Part shown: in pieces, positions 53,689 through 61,785 of the stretch
Layout of the letters: each line of letters opens with the position of its first letter
Numbering within the stretch: position 1 is the stretch's first letter
DNA from: Agrobacterium tumefaciens
GTDB taxonomy: Bacteria; Pseudomonadota; Alphaproteobacteria; Rhizobiales; Rhizobiaceae
Assembly: GCF_000834635.1 (NCBI RefSeq)
Contig: NZ_JXQV01000006.1
Span: 126,501-190,500, forward strand
DNA length: 64,000 nucleotides
Direction of reading: 5' to 3'
Position numbers and translations under genes: made by a program
The notes under the pieces: model-generated
The model's input: the letters and a program-made list of their open reading frames with translations, nothing else
Told to the model about the DNA's origin: nothing
Database searches by the model: none

Positions 53689-55786
53689 TGATCTTGCCTC
53701 CCTTGACAGGTTCCAGTTCGAGGAGCAGCGCGCTTTCCGGTTTCAGCATCGGCAATGGCAGGCCTGCAAGGCCCACGCTGGAAAGCTCGAAGCTGATATC
53801 GCCGGAGAGCAGCTTGGTCTGGCCCTCGGAGATGCGAATGAATTCCGGCTGCGCCGGAAGTGAATTGGTAATTTTCCATGTGCCGCCCAGCTTGGTCACG
53901 CTGGCTGGCAGTTTGAGCGGTGCCGGTTGCTCGCCCACCATCTGCGGTCCCTGCGCAATGATGACGACGATCTTTTCGGCACTCGCCGCACCCCAGACGT
54001 AGCGTCCGTCCACAGGCTCCAGACGGAAATTGGCCTCCGGCGCATGCAGCAGGGCGCGAAGCCGCTTGTAGGTTTCTATGTAAAGTTTCAGCTCGCTGCG
54101 CTCTGACGTTGTCAGCTCCCGCGGGTTGAGCTCGACGCCGAGATGATAGGCCATGGCCACCAGCGCCCGGAAGGCCAGCGTATGGCGTCGTCCCGTCTGG
54201 TGGTTGGGGGAGGCGGAGATGTGGCTTCCGAGAATTTCTGGCGGCACGAACAGTGATGCGCCACGCTGAATTTCCAACCGTTCCAGAGCGTCGGTGCAAT
54301 CGGATGTCCAGACCCGGTGGGTGCGGGCCAGAACGCCAAAGTCGATGCGGCCACCGCCGGACGCGCAGCTTTCGATTTCGACATTCGGGTGTGCTTTGCG
54401 CACGCGGTCCATCAGCGCATAGACGGCGCGGGTCTGGGCAGAGGTCTTCACCCTGCCGTCACGCCCGCCCGCATGGGTCAGGTCGCGGTTCATATCCCAC
54501 TTCACATAGGAAACGGCATGGTTTGCAAGTACAGCGTCGATCTTGGCAAACAGGTAGTCGGACACCTCTTGCCGTGTCAGATCAAGCACAAGCTGGGTGC
54601 GCGATTGCAGCAGCGGGCGACCGTCGATCTGCAAGGCCCAGTCCGGGTGCTTCCTGTAAAGCTCGGAAACCGGGTTGATCATCTCAGGCTCGAACCAGAT
54701 GCCGAACTGCATGCCGAGACCGGTTACGTGGTCCACCAGTGGCTTCAGGCCTTCAGGATATTTACGGGCATCAATATCCCAGTCGCCAAGGCTTGTGGTG
54801 TCGTCATCGCGTTTGCCGAACCAGCCATCATCCAGCACGAAGCGCTCAATGCCGATCTCTGCCGCAGCCGTTGCCTGCGCCTTCAGAGAGTCCATCTTGT
54901 GGTCGAAATAGTTGCCTTCCCAGGTGTTCAGCGTCACCGGACGTGGAGACATCTTGCCGCCTGGCCAGTCCAGAAGCTCACCACGCACGAAGGCATGAAA
55001 TGCCTCAGTATCCGGCCCGGCATAGGCAACAGGGCTTTGGTAGGTTTCGCCGGATGCCAGAATGACCTCGCCCGGCTCGAACAATTCGCCCATATGGATC
55101 AGCCGCTGGCCATCATCCGTGCGGTCGATGACAACATGGTGGTTGCCGCTCCATCCGAGCGTCACGCCGAAACGCTGCCCAGCGGTCTCGACAAAGATCA
55201 TCGGGAACCGGTCATGCGATGTGCGCCCGCGTCGGCTTTCCTGAGACCAGATGCCGTTGCCGAGAACCTCCTTGCGGGTCTGGAACTCACGTCCCCACAT
55301 GCCCGTGAAGCTCGTCAGTTCCGTTTCGCCCGCCGGTGCCGCAAAAGTGGCCGCCATGCAGCGGTCCAGCTGATAATCGGTCTCTCCACGGTTGGTCAGC
55401 GCTGTGGACATGGAGATCAGCCCGGACACATGCTCTGTCAGGGTGATTGCAATGTCGATTTTCGCCACGGCGTCATGGCCGCGCAGCGTCGTCGCATTTC
55501 CTGCGGTTTCCACCTTCCACGCGCCGAACTGCAGCGTGAAATCACGCCCCTGCCGGTGGCCTGAAATGGCAGGCCAGCCGAAAAAGCCCATTCCGCCCGT
55601 TGGCAGCAGCACCGAGGTGGGCACAGCCACGTCCATGCCGTTCACGCGGCTGGAACGCTCGATGTCGAACAGTGGATCGGCAGAGGTTGCCGCTGTTGCA
55701 AAAGACAGGATCTCCGGCATGCCGAGTTCGGGCAGGCGAAGGTTCAGCGTAAAGCTTCCTTTGCCGATTGTGATGATGTGGCTCAT
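53681..55786 (-). CDS. Alpha-galactosidase, GH36 family
   Basis: 701 residues from the ATG at 55786. The central barrel carries FVLDDGWFGKRDDD, the nucleophile Asp431 in VKWDMNRD, ESCASGGGRID, and the acid/base Asp496 in WTSDCTDALER. An N-terminal beta-sandwich and a C-terminal domain complete the GH36 layout. It frees galactose from raffinose-type sugars. It overlaps the upstream permease by 4 bases (ATGA), so it is inside the transport operon. I dropped the longer frame to 55909. Confidence 0.9.
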   Translation of the reverse strand: MSHIITIGKGSFTLNLRLPELGMPEILSFATAATSADPLFDIERSSRVNGMDVAVPTSVLLPTGGMGFFGWPAISGHRQGRDFTLQFGAWKVETAGNATTLRGHDAVAKIDIAITLTEHVSGLISMSTALTNRGETDYQLDRCMAATFAAPAGETELTSFTGMWGREFQTRKEVLGNGIWSQESRRGRTSHDRFPMIFVETAGQRFGVTLGWSGNHHVVIDRTDDGQRLIHMGELFEPGEVILASGETYQSPVAYAGPDTEAFHAFVRGELLDWPGGKMSPRPVTLNTWEGNYFDHKMDSLKAQATAAAEIGIERFVLDDGWFGKRDDDTTSLGDWDIDARKYPEGLKPLVDHVTGLGMQFGIWFEPEMINPVSELYRKHPDWALQIDGRPLLQSRTQLVLDLTRQEVSDYLFAKIDAVLANHAVSYVKWDMNRDLTHAGGRDGRVKTSAQTRAVYALMDRVRKAHPNVEIESCASGGGRIDFGVLARTHRVWTSDCTDALERLEIQRGASLFVPPEILGSHISASPNHQTGRRHTLAFRALVAMAYHLGVELNPRELTTSERSELKLYIETYKRLRALLHAPEANFRLEPVDGRYVWGAASAEKIVVIIAQGPQMVGEQPAPLKLPASVTKLGGTWKITNSLPAQPEFIRISEGQTKLLSGDISFELSSVGLAGLPLPMLKPESALLLELEPVKGGKING

Positions 55787-56634
55787 CCCTTGGTCGCTCC
55801 CAGTGTCAGTCCGGCAATGAAGTGCTTTTGCATGATGAAGAACATGGCAACGGGTGGCAGGGCTGCAACCAGCGAGCCTGCGGAAACCAGATGCCAAGCG
55901 GCAACCCATTGTCCGTTCAGCGAATAGAGACCGGCGGTGACCGGCATGGCGTGTTGTCCCTGCACCAGAACGGTGGCCCAGAAATAATCATTCCAGACGA
56001 AGGTGAAGACCAGCACGGAGAGCGCGGCAATGGCCGGGCGCATCAGCGGCAGCACGATGTGGCGGAAAATTCTCCATTCCGACACGCCTTCGACGCGCGC
56101 AGATTCGATCAGCGCAAAGGGCAGGCCCTTGATGAAGTTGCGCATGAACAGCGTACAGAACCCGGTCTGGAAGGCGACGTGGAACAGCACAAGGCCCATC
56201 GTCGTGTCGTAAAGACCCGCCCGCAGCGTCATATCACGCACCGGCACCATCAGGATCTGGAACGGAATGAAGTTGCCAGCCACGAACATGAAGAACAGAA
56301 GCAGGTTGGCCTTGAACTTGTAGACCGCCAGCGCAAAGCCGGTGAGGCAGGAGAGCGCGACCGCGCCGATGACGGTCGGGATCGTGACCTTGAACGAGTT
56401 CAGAATATAGAGCCCGATGGGGGAATCCCTAAAGACTGCCGTGTAGTTTTCAACGCCCGCAAAGCCTGACGGTATGCCAAAATAATTGCCGGCGGCAAAA
56501 TCACCTGCCGGTCTGACGGATGTGATCGCCACGCCGATCAGTGGCAACAGCCAGAGAATAAGCGCAATCGGCAGTATGATTTTGTAGCCCCAACGAATGA
56601 GAGGTGAGGCTGTCTGAATGGGTGCGGGGAACAT
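55783..56634 (-). CDS. Galactoside ABC transporter permease, MalG-type
   Basis: 283 residues, about six membrane helices, with a MalG-type EAA loop (ESARVEGVSEWRIFRHIVLPLMRPAI). It forms the pore with the partner encoded next upstream. It overlaps that gene by one base and the alpha-galactosidase by four. Confidence 0.88.
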   Translation of the reverse strand: MFPAPIQTASPLIRWGYKIILPIALILWLLPLIGVAITSVRPAGDFAAGNYFGIPSGFAGVENYTAVFRDSPIGLYILNSFKVTIPTVIGAVALSCLTGFALAVYKFKANLLLFFMFVAGNFIPFQILMVPVRDMTLRAGLYDTTMGLVLFHVAFQTGFCTLFMRNFIKGLPFALIESARVEGVSEWRIFRHIVLPLMRPAIAALSVLVFTFVWNDYFWATVLVQGQHAMPVTAGLYSLNGQWVAAWHLVSAGSLVAALPPVAMFFIMQKHFIAGLTLGATKG

Positions 56635-57542
56635 CAGGAATTCCTTTCCTGGCTCAGCATGCGCACGATGAAGAGCGTGATGAAGATCATCATGATGAGG
56701 AAGAGAACGACGGCGATGGCTGCGCCATAACCCATGCGGAAACCATATTCCGAAAGCGCCTGCTCATACATGAAATAGGAGAGCACTGAGCTGGAGCCAT
56801 AAGGACCGCCAGCCGTCATGACGGAGACGAGGTCGAAGGACCGCAGCGAGCCGATGACGGTAACGACCATGGCGATGAATGTCGCGGGTGCCAGTTGCGG
56901 CAGAATGATGTTCCACAACAGCTTGAAACCCTTGGCACCATCCATGCGCGCGGCTTCCACCTGCTCGGGATTGATGTTGTTGAGACCCGTCAGATAAAGG
57001 ATCATGCAATAGGCCGTCTGCGGCCAGAGGCCAGCCACGATGATGCCGTAGGTCACGAAACGCTCGTCGGCGAGAATGGCGATCTGCTCGCCCGTCAGCC
57101 ACTCCAGAAGCTTCGAAAACAGTCCGAAATCCGGGGCGTAGAACCACGTAAACATCAAGCCGACGACGACCTGACTGATGACGAAGGGGAAAAAGAACAG
57201 CGATTTATAAAGCCGGATGCCGCGAACATTCTGGTTCAGAAACAGCGCCACTGCCAAGCCCGCAGGAATGGACAGGAGATACAGCACCAGCCAGATGATG
57301 TTGTTTTTCAGCGAGACATAGAATGTATCGTCCTGAAGCAGCTCGGCATAATTGCCAAAGCCGATCCAGCTCATCTCACCCATGCCGTCCCAGTCATGAA
57401 AACTGATCCAGATGGATTGGAAGATTGGCACCAGAACATAAAGAACAAACATCAACAGGCCGGGGGCGAGAAAGAGCCAGGGGGCTAGTTTTTGCTGATT
57501 GCGCTTCCAGAAACTGGGCGATGGTGAAACGGCGTTGCTCAC
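56634..57542 (-). CDS. Galactoside ABC transporter permease, MalF-type
   Basis: 302 residues, about six membrane helices after a short cytoplasmic start (FWKRNQQKLAPWLFLAPGLL). The EAA loop is QVEAARMDGAKGFKLLWNIILPQL. The start codon is GTG. It is 90 bases after the binding-protein gene, across a hairpin, and overlaps the next permease by one base (TGATG). Confidence 0.88.
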   Translation of the reverse strand: MSNAVSPSPSFWKRNQQKLAPWLFLAPGLLMFVLYVLVPIFQSIWISFHDWDGMGEMSWIGFGNYAELLQDDTFYVSLKNNIIWLVLYLLSIPAGLAVALFLNQNVRGIRLYKSLFFFPFVISQVVVGLMFTWFYAPDFGLFSKLLEWLTGEQIAILADERFVTYGIIVAGLWPQTAYCMILYLTGLNNINPEQVEAARMDGAKGFKLLWNIILPQLAPATFIAMVVTVIGSLRSFDLVSVMTAGGPYGSSSVLSYFMYEQALSEYGFRMGYGAAIAVVLFLIMMIFITLFIVRMLSQERNS

Positions 57543-57579
57543 GGCGGCACCTTTGGAAAATATATATATAAGAGAGCGG

Positions 57580-57614
57580 CCGGGTGCCTGGGCAGTGCCT
57601 CTTATGGCACCCGG
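57580..57614 (-). other. Hairpin between binding protein and permease genes of the galactoside operon
   Basis: CCGGGTGCC (57580-57588) and GGCACCCGG (57606-57614) form a perfect 9-bp stem with a 17-base loop, starting 18 bases after the binding-protein stop. As in many ABC operons it could favour binding-protein expression. The remaining gap has a TA-repeat tract (57560-57570) ahead of the permease start. Confidence 0.6.
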
Positions 57615-57632
57615 AGCTGGGAGGAAGGGGTA

Positions 57633-58862
57633 TTATTTATAGACGCGGGCGCGAACTTTTTCGAGACGTGCCAGGATGGCGTCGATCTTGTCCGGCTTGA
57701 CCATGAATTCCTGGAAGCCTTCCATGCCGACTTTCGCCATTTCCGCCTGTGCGTCGCGGTCATAGAACTGCGCGATGGCGGTTGCCTTGGACAACATTTC
57801 AAAGCCAGCCAGAAGGAACGGGTCCGTTGGCTTTTCTGCCTTGTTGTTCACAGGCAGCTGCCCCATCGTCGCGTTCATTTTCGACTGCGCTTCCGGGGAC
57901 GCGACATAAGCGAGGAATTTCTTCGCATCGTCCTTGTTCTTCGCACCCTTTGGAATGTGGAACGTGTCGGTCGGTGCCTCCTCGGCAACGGGAAGACCAG
58001 CGGTGATTTCCGGGAAGGGCAGGAAGCCGATCTGCTCTTCTTTCAGTCCGCCATTCTTGAAGGTAGCAACTGCGAAGTTACCCATCAGATACATGGCGGC
58101 CTTGCCCTGCACCAGCTGTGGAACGGCATCCTGCCAGTCGATTGCGGCATGGTTTTCAATGAAGTAGCCCGGCTTGACCAGCTCGGCCCACTTCTCGAAC
58201 ACGGCCTTTACGCGCGGGTCGGTATAGGGAACCTTGCCCGATGTGAGTTCCATATGGAAATCATAGCCGTTGATGCGCAGGTCGAGATAGTCGAACCATC
58301 CAGCCGTTGGCCATAAGGCCTTGGTGCCGATGGTGAACGGCGTGATGCCAGCGTCTTTCAGCTTCTTCGATGCAGCGAGAAGCTCATCCCAGGTCTTGGG
58401 CGGCGTGATGCTCTGTTGCTGGAAGATGTCTTTGCGGTAGTAAATGCCCCACTGGTAGTAGGTGTAGGGAACGCCCCATTTCTTACCGTCAATCGTCATG
58501 GAAGGGGAGGCAGACTTCAGCTGCTCTTCAAGGCCATTGGCCGTCCACACATCGGTCACATCTTCGAAAAGACCAGCCTTGACGAAAGGCTCCATGCGGT
58601 TGCCGGCGTACCAGGCAACGACATCAGGCGCATCTGCGGTCAGAAAGTTGCGAATGGCAGACTTGAAGCCTTCGTGGTCGAAGTTGTTCCACTTCACCGT
58701 AACGCCGGGGTTTGCCTTCTGGAAGTCTGCAATCAACTCTTCCATGGCCTTCTTCGGCACGGGGTCCGAGTGGTCGGAGTTGATGGTGATCTCGCCAGCG
58801 AAGGCGGACGAAAACAGCGCTACCGACAGAGCAAGTCCGCTGAGGCTTTTCAAAAGGGTCAT
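57633..58862 (-). CDS. Galactoside ABC transporter binding protein (LacE-like)
   Basis: 409 residues. A signal peptide (SLSGLALSVALFSSAFAG) is followed by EITINSDHSDPVPKKAMEELI, the family strand PDVVAWYAGNRMEPFV, and WGVPYTYYQWGIYYRKDIF. It belongs to the sugar-binding cluster of extracellular solute-binding proteins. It is the first gene of the galactoside operon and is divergent from an AraC regulator. Confidence 0.85.
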   Translation of the reverse strand: MTLLKSLSGLALSVALFSSAFAGEITINSDHSDPVPKKAMEELIADFQKANPGVTVKWNNFDHEGFKSAIRNFLTADAPDVVAWYAGNRMEPFVKAGLFEDVTDVWTANGLEEQLKSASPSMTIDGKKWGVPYTYYQWGIYYRKDIFQQQSITPPKTWDELLAASKKLKDAGITPFTIGTKALWPTAGWFDYLDLRINGYDFHMELTSGKVPYTDPRVKAVFEKWAELVKPGYFIENHAAIDWQDAVPQLVQGKAAMYLMGNFAVATFKNGGLKEEQIGFLPFPEITAGLPVAEEAPTDTFHIPKGAKNKDDAKKFLAYVASPEAQSKMNATMGQLPVNNKAEKPTDPFLLAGFEMLSKATAIAQFYDRDAQAEMAKVGMEGFQEFMVKPDKIDAILARLEKVRARVYK

Positions 58863-59015
58863 GTGTTTCCTCCCTATGACCGTGACACATTGCCGTGGAG
58901 ACCGTGAACCAAAAGCACGCCCTCCCAGGCCAAATCCAAGTTCGGCTTGATCATTGAACCGAAACCCGCAATAAGCTACCGAAATTCTGCATAGTTTCTC
59001 CAGGATCCTAAGATT

Positions 59016-59927
59016 ATGGCCTCTGTACCATCAGAAGTTCAGGACGAATCCGTACCGGTACATGCAGAGCATGACCCGAGACATCCGCTGGTTGTCTTCG
59101 GAGACCACCGCTTTTGCGCAGGCGAAGCATCGCTGGTGCAGGTCATGGCCGGGCCGCATATGCACAGTCAAGTGGAACTGAATTTCGTTCTGGAAGGGCA
59201 GATGACCTACTGGTTCGATGGGCGCGAGCTGACCGTCGATAAGGGACGGCTTTGCCTGTTCTGGGGCATGATCCCGCATCAGGTGATTAGCCGTGCAGAG
59301 GGCACCTCGTTTGTCTGCCTCTATGTGCCGATGTCATTCTTTCTGGGCCTTGCCAGCCTCACGCGGTTCAGAGACGCGGTGTTTCGCGGGGCGATGATCG
59401 AGGCACTGGAGCTCCGTTCCTATGACCATGAAATTTTCGAGCGGTGGCGGGATGAATTGCGCTCCGGCGATGAGGGCCTCATCGAGATCGTCCGCAATGA
59501 ACTCAGCGCCCGCGTTCTGCGCATCGAGCGTGATGGCTGGCGCGATCTGCGCGAGGAAGGCTCGGCCATTGCAAGCCTTGGCGCCAATGATAGCGAACGC
59601 ATGGAACATGTGGAGCGCATGCTGCGCTTCATCGCGGAGAATGCGCTCAACGATATCTCGGCAGAAGATGTGGGCCGCGATGCAGGCCTTCACCCCAATT
59701 ACGCGATGTCCGTGTTCAAGCGCGCCGTTGGCATGACGATTAACCGGGCCATCATCCGCCATCGCCTCGATACGGCACAATCCCTCTTGATCGCAACCGA
59801 CATGCCCATCACCGATGTCGCCTTCGAATCGGGCTTTGGTTCCGTCTCGCGCTTTTATCAGGCCTTTTCGGAACGGGTTGCGATGCGGCCCAAGCAATAT
59901 CGAGCCAGCATGCGCAGCAAGGTTTGA
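59016..59927 (+). CDS. AraC-family regulator of the galactoside operon
   Basis: 303 residues. An N-terminal cupin-like sensor (MAGPHMHSQVELNFVLEG, LTVDKGRLCLFWG, IPHQVI) leads to a C-terminal double helix-turn-helix (DISAEDVGRDAGLHPNYAMSVFKRAVG, then ITDVAFESGFGSVSRFYQAFSERVAMRPKQYR in part). It lies 153 bases from lacE in the opposite direction and is likely its activator. AraC-type activators (AgpT) do this in Sinorhizobium alpha-galactoside operons. Confidence 0.85.
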   Translation: MASVPSEVQDESVPVHAEHDPRHPLVVFGDHRFCAGEASLVQVMAGPHMHSQVELNFVLEGQMTYWFDGRELTVDKGRLCLFWGMIPHQVISRAEGTSFVCLYVPMSFFLGLASLTRFRDAVFRGAMIEALELRSYDHEIFERWRDELRSGDEGLIEIVRNELSARVLRIERDGWRDLREEGSAIASLGANDSERMEHVERMLRFIAENALNDISAEDVGRDAGLHPNYAMSVFKRAVGMTINRAIIRHRLDTAQSLLIATDMPITDVAFESGFGSVSRFYQAFSERVAMRPKQYRASMRSKV

Positions 59928-59945
59928 GAGCAGCCTGCCATCGGA

Positions 59946-60848
59946 TCAGCGATTGCGCAGAACAGTGCATGGCGTTCCAGCCGCCCGGATTTGTGCACAG
60001 AGCTGGTTTGCTTCCGCTCGGGTCTCGCGGCCAATTCTCGCCGCATAGCGGGGCCGATTGCCGAAATTCCCGCCGCGCTGGCGCACAATCAGCGCCCGTT
60101 CTTCATTGAGAGGGGAAGGCAGGCGGGTGATGGCGCGGGTAAAAAGCCTGTCCACGATGGCTGGACGGTAATGCGCAGACAGTTGCACGCCCCAGGGCGC
60201 CCAGTCGGCTGATCCCGCAAAGACCGGTTCCTGCATCCGTCTGGTTTCGGCAAGTGTGACGCACGCAGATTGAAAGGGCTGGCCATCGACAAGCTCTGGA
60301 GCGGCAACGTCCGGTACCGCATCCCGCCAGGTTTCAATTGGGTGGCCGGTTATGGCAAACACGTAATCGCGTGTCTCTATCGGCAGACGCCCTTGCGACA
60401 GAAACCGCGCAAGGCCGTTTTCACCGGCATTATAGGCGGCTGCGGCAAAGCCGAAATTACCGAACCGTGTCTTCAGCTCGCTCAGATAGGTGGCCGAGGT
60501 TTCCAGCGCATCGATCACATCGAAGCTGTTGCTCAATCCGCGGCTCCTTGCGGTGGATGGCATGAACTGGGCGATGCCTTCCGCTCCCTTGTGGCTCAAG
60601 GCCTCGGGCCGAAACAGGCTTTCGCGCCAGATCAGGCGGGCAAAAAACGCGGGCGGTACGTCATTCTTGCGCGCAAAATGCTCCATCGTACGGCACAGAT
60701 CGGCATTGAAGGTTTTTCGGCCGATGCAGATCGGATTGGCCCCATGTTTTCGCTCATAGAGGCAGACATCATCATCACCCTCAGCCGCAAGCGCTGACTG
60801 AGGCGGTGGGAGAGACATGCCAGCTGCCGCGGCAAGAGCCCACAGCAA
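59946..60848 (-). CDS. Lytic transglycosylase with C-terminal SPOR-like region
   Basis: 300 residues from TTG 60848. A hydrophobic start is followed by an SLT domain with catalytic Glu76 in RLIWRESLFRPEALSHKGAEGIAQFMP and a later AAAYNAGENGL. The C-terminal segment from ~255 (PRYAARIGRETRAEANQLCAQI) resembles a SPOR domain. The start is not settled: no ATG or GTG occurs upstream in frame; the only ribosome site, GGAGGG, points to an ATC at 60881. Confidence 0.8.
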   Translation of the reverse strand: MLWALAAAAGMSLPPPQSALAAEGDDDVCLYERKHGANPICIGRKTFNADLCRTMEHFARKNDVPPAFFARLIWRESLFRPEALSHKGAEGIAQFMPSTARSRGLSNSFDVIDALETSATYLSELKTRFGNFGFAAAAYNAGENGLARFLSQGRLPIETRDYVFAITGHPIETWRDAVPDVAAPELVDGQPFQSACVTLAETRRMQEPVFAGSADWAPWGVQLSAHYRPAIVDRLFTRAITRLPSPLNEERALIVRQRGGNFGNRPRYAARIGRETRAEANQLCAQIRAAGTPCTVLRNR

Positions 60849-60905
60849 AGCCGATGCCAGATGGTTCGTGCTAGAGCGGATGGGTCTTTTCCCTCCAAAC
60901 GATGC

Positions 60906-61622
60906 CTACCAGGGAATTTCGCGGCCATCATAGGCCATGAAGGAGCCTGTCCGGTCTGCGGTGAGTGCATTCAGCGCCGTCAGAATGTTCAGCGCCGCTT
61001 CGTCGGCACTCACAGTCGGATGGCTGCCGGAATATTTTTCTGACAGGCTTGTCCTGACGGTACCGGGGTGTATGGCGGCCATGACCAACTCGGGGTGCGT
61101 TCGCGCATATTCGATGGATGCTGTGCGCACAATTTGATTAAGCGCCGCTTTCGAGGCTCGGTAGGAAATCCACCCACCCAGCCTGTTGTCGCCAATGGAG
61201 CCGACGCGGGCTGAAAGGAATGCCACAACGGATCGTTCCTTGCGATGCAGCAAGGGCAGGAAATGCTTGGCAATGAGGGCCGGTCCCACGGCGTTGACGG
61301 TGAACTGGCGCAGCATCGCATCGGGATCGAGCTGCCGCAAAGATTTTTCCGGTGGATTGCCATCAACCCCCAGCGCGCCGGTCGCGCAGATCACCAGATG
61401 GATAGGCTTGCCCCTCAGCTTTTCAGCGGCGGCCTGAATGGAGTTTTCATCGCCAAAATCGAGCTGGTCATCGCGCCGGGAAAGCTCAAACAGCTCTCCC
61501 AGATTGGGTTCCTGCCGCAACCGCTCGCAAAGGGCTGAGCCGATGCCGCCGCTCGCGCCGATGACCACGGCACCGAAGCCTGCGGGAAGAGAGGTAAAGC
61601 ACGCATTGCCTTCATTCATCAT
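60906..61622 (-). CDS. Short-chain dehydrogenase/reductase, SDR family
   Basis: 238 residues. The cofactor site IGASGGIG (~22-29), active-site YRASK, and the HPGTVRTSLSEKY tail are present. The substrate is unknown; family members of this type often act on carbonyls or pteridines. It is divergent from the FAD/NAD(P) gene and upstream of the transglycosylase in the same direction. Confidence 0.82.
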   Translation of the reverse strand: MMNEGNACFTSLPAGFGAVVIGASGGIGSALCERLRQEPNLGELFELSRRDDQLDFGDENSIQAAAEKLRGKPIHLVICATGALGVDGNPPEKSLRQLDPDAMLRQFTVNAVGPALIAKHFLPLLHRKERSVVAFLSARVGSIGDNRLGGWISYRASKAALNQIVRTASIEYARTHPELVMAAIHPGTVRTSLSEKYSGSHPTVSADEAALNILTALNALTADRTGSFMAYDGREIPW

Positions 61623-61785
61623 GCAAGCCCACTGGGTTAGAAGGGATATTTGTTCAGTAGAATATCATCATCCAGAGATATTGAGATTATCTTATGTCTT
61701 GGCCTCTTGCATGGGGAACTTCAGCCCGACATTTCGGTTTCTACCTGACGTCATCAGACGTTTCGCCAAGGGGTATTTTGCGCAT

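Noticed and set aside
54317-55564. 415-codon open frame antisense to alpha-galactosidase
   Set aside because: A shadow of the GH36 gene, with no family features.
57560-57570. TA-repeat tract before the MalF-type permease
   Set aside because: Short and too simple to call a repeat element or slippage switch. It may just be an AT-rich leader.
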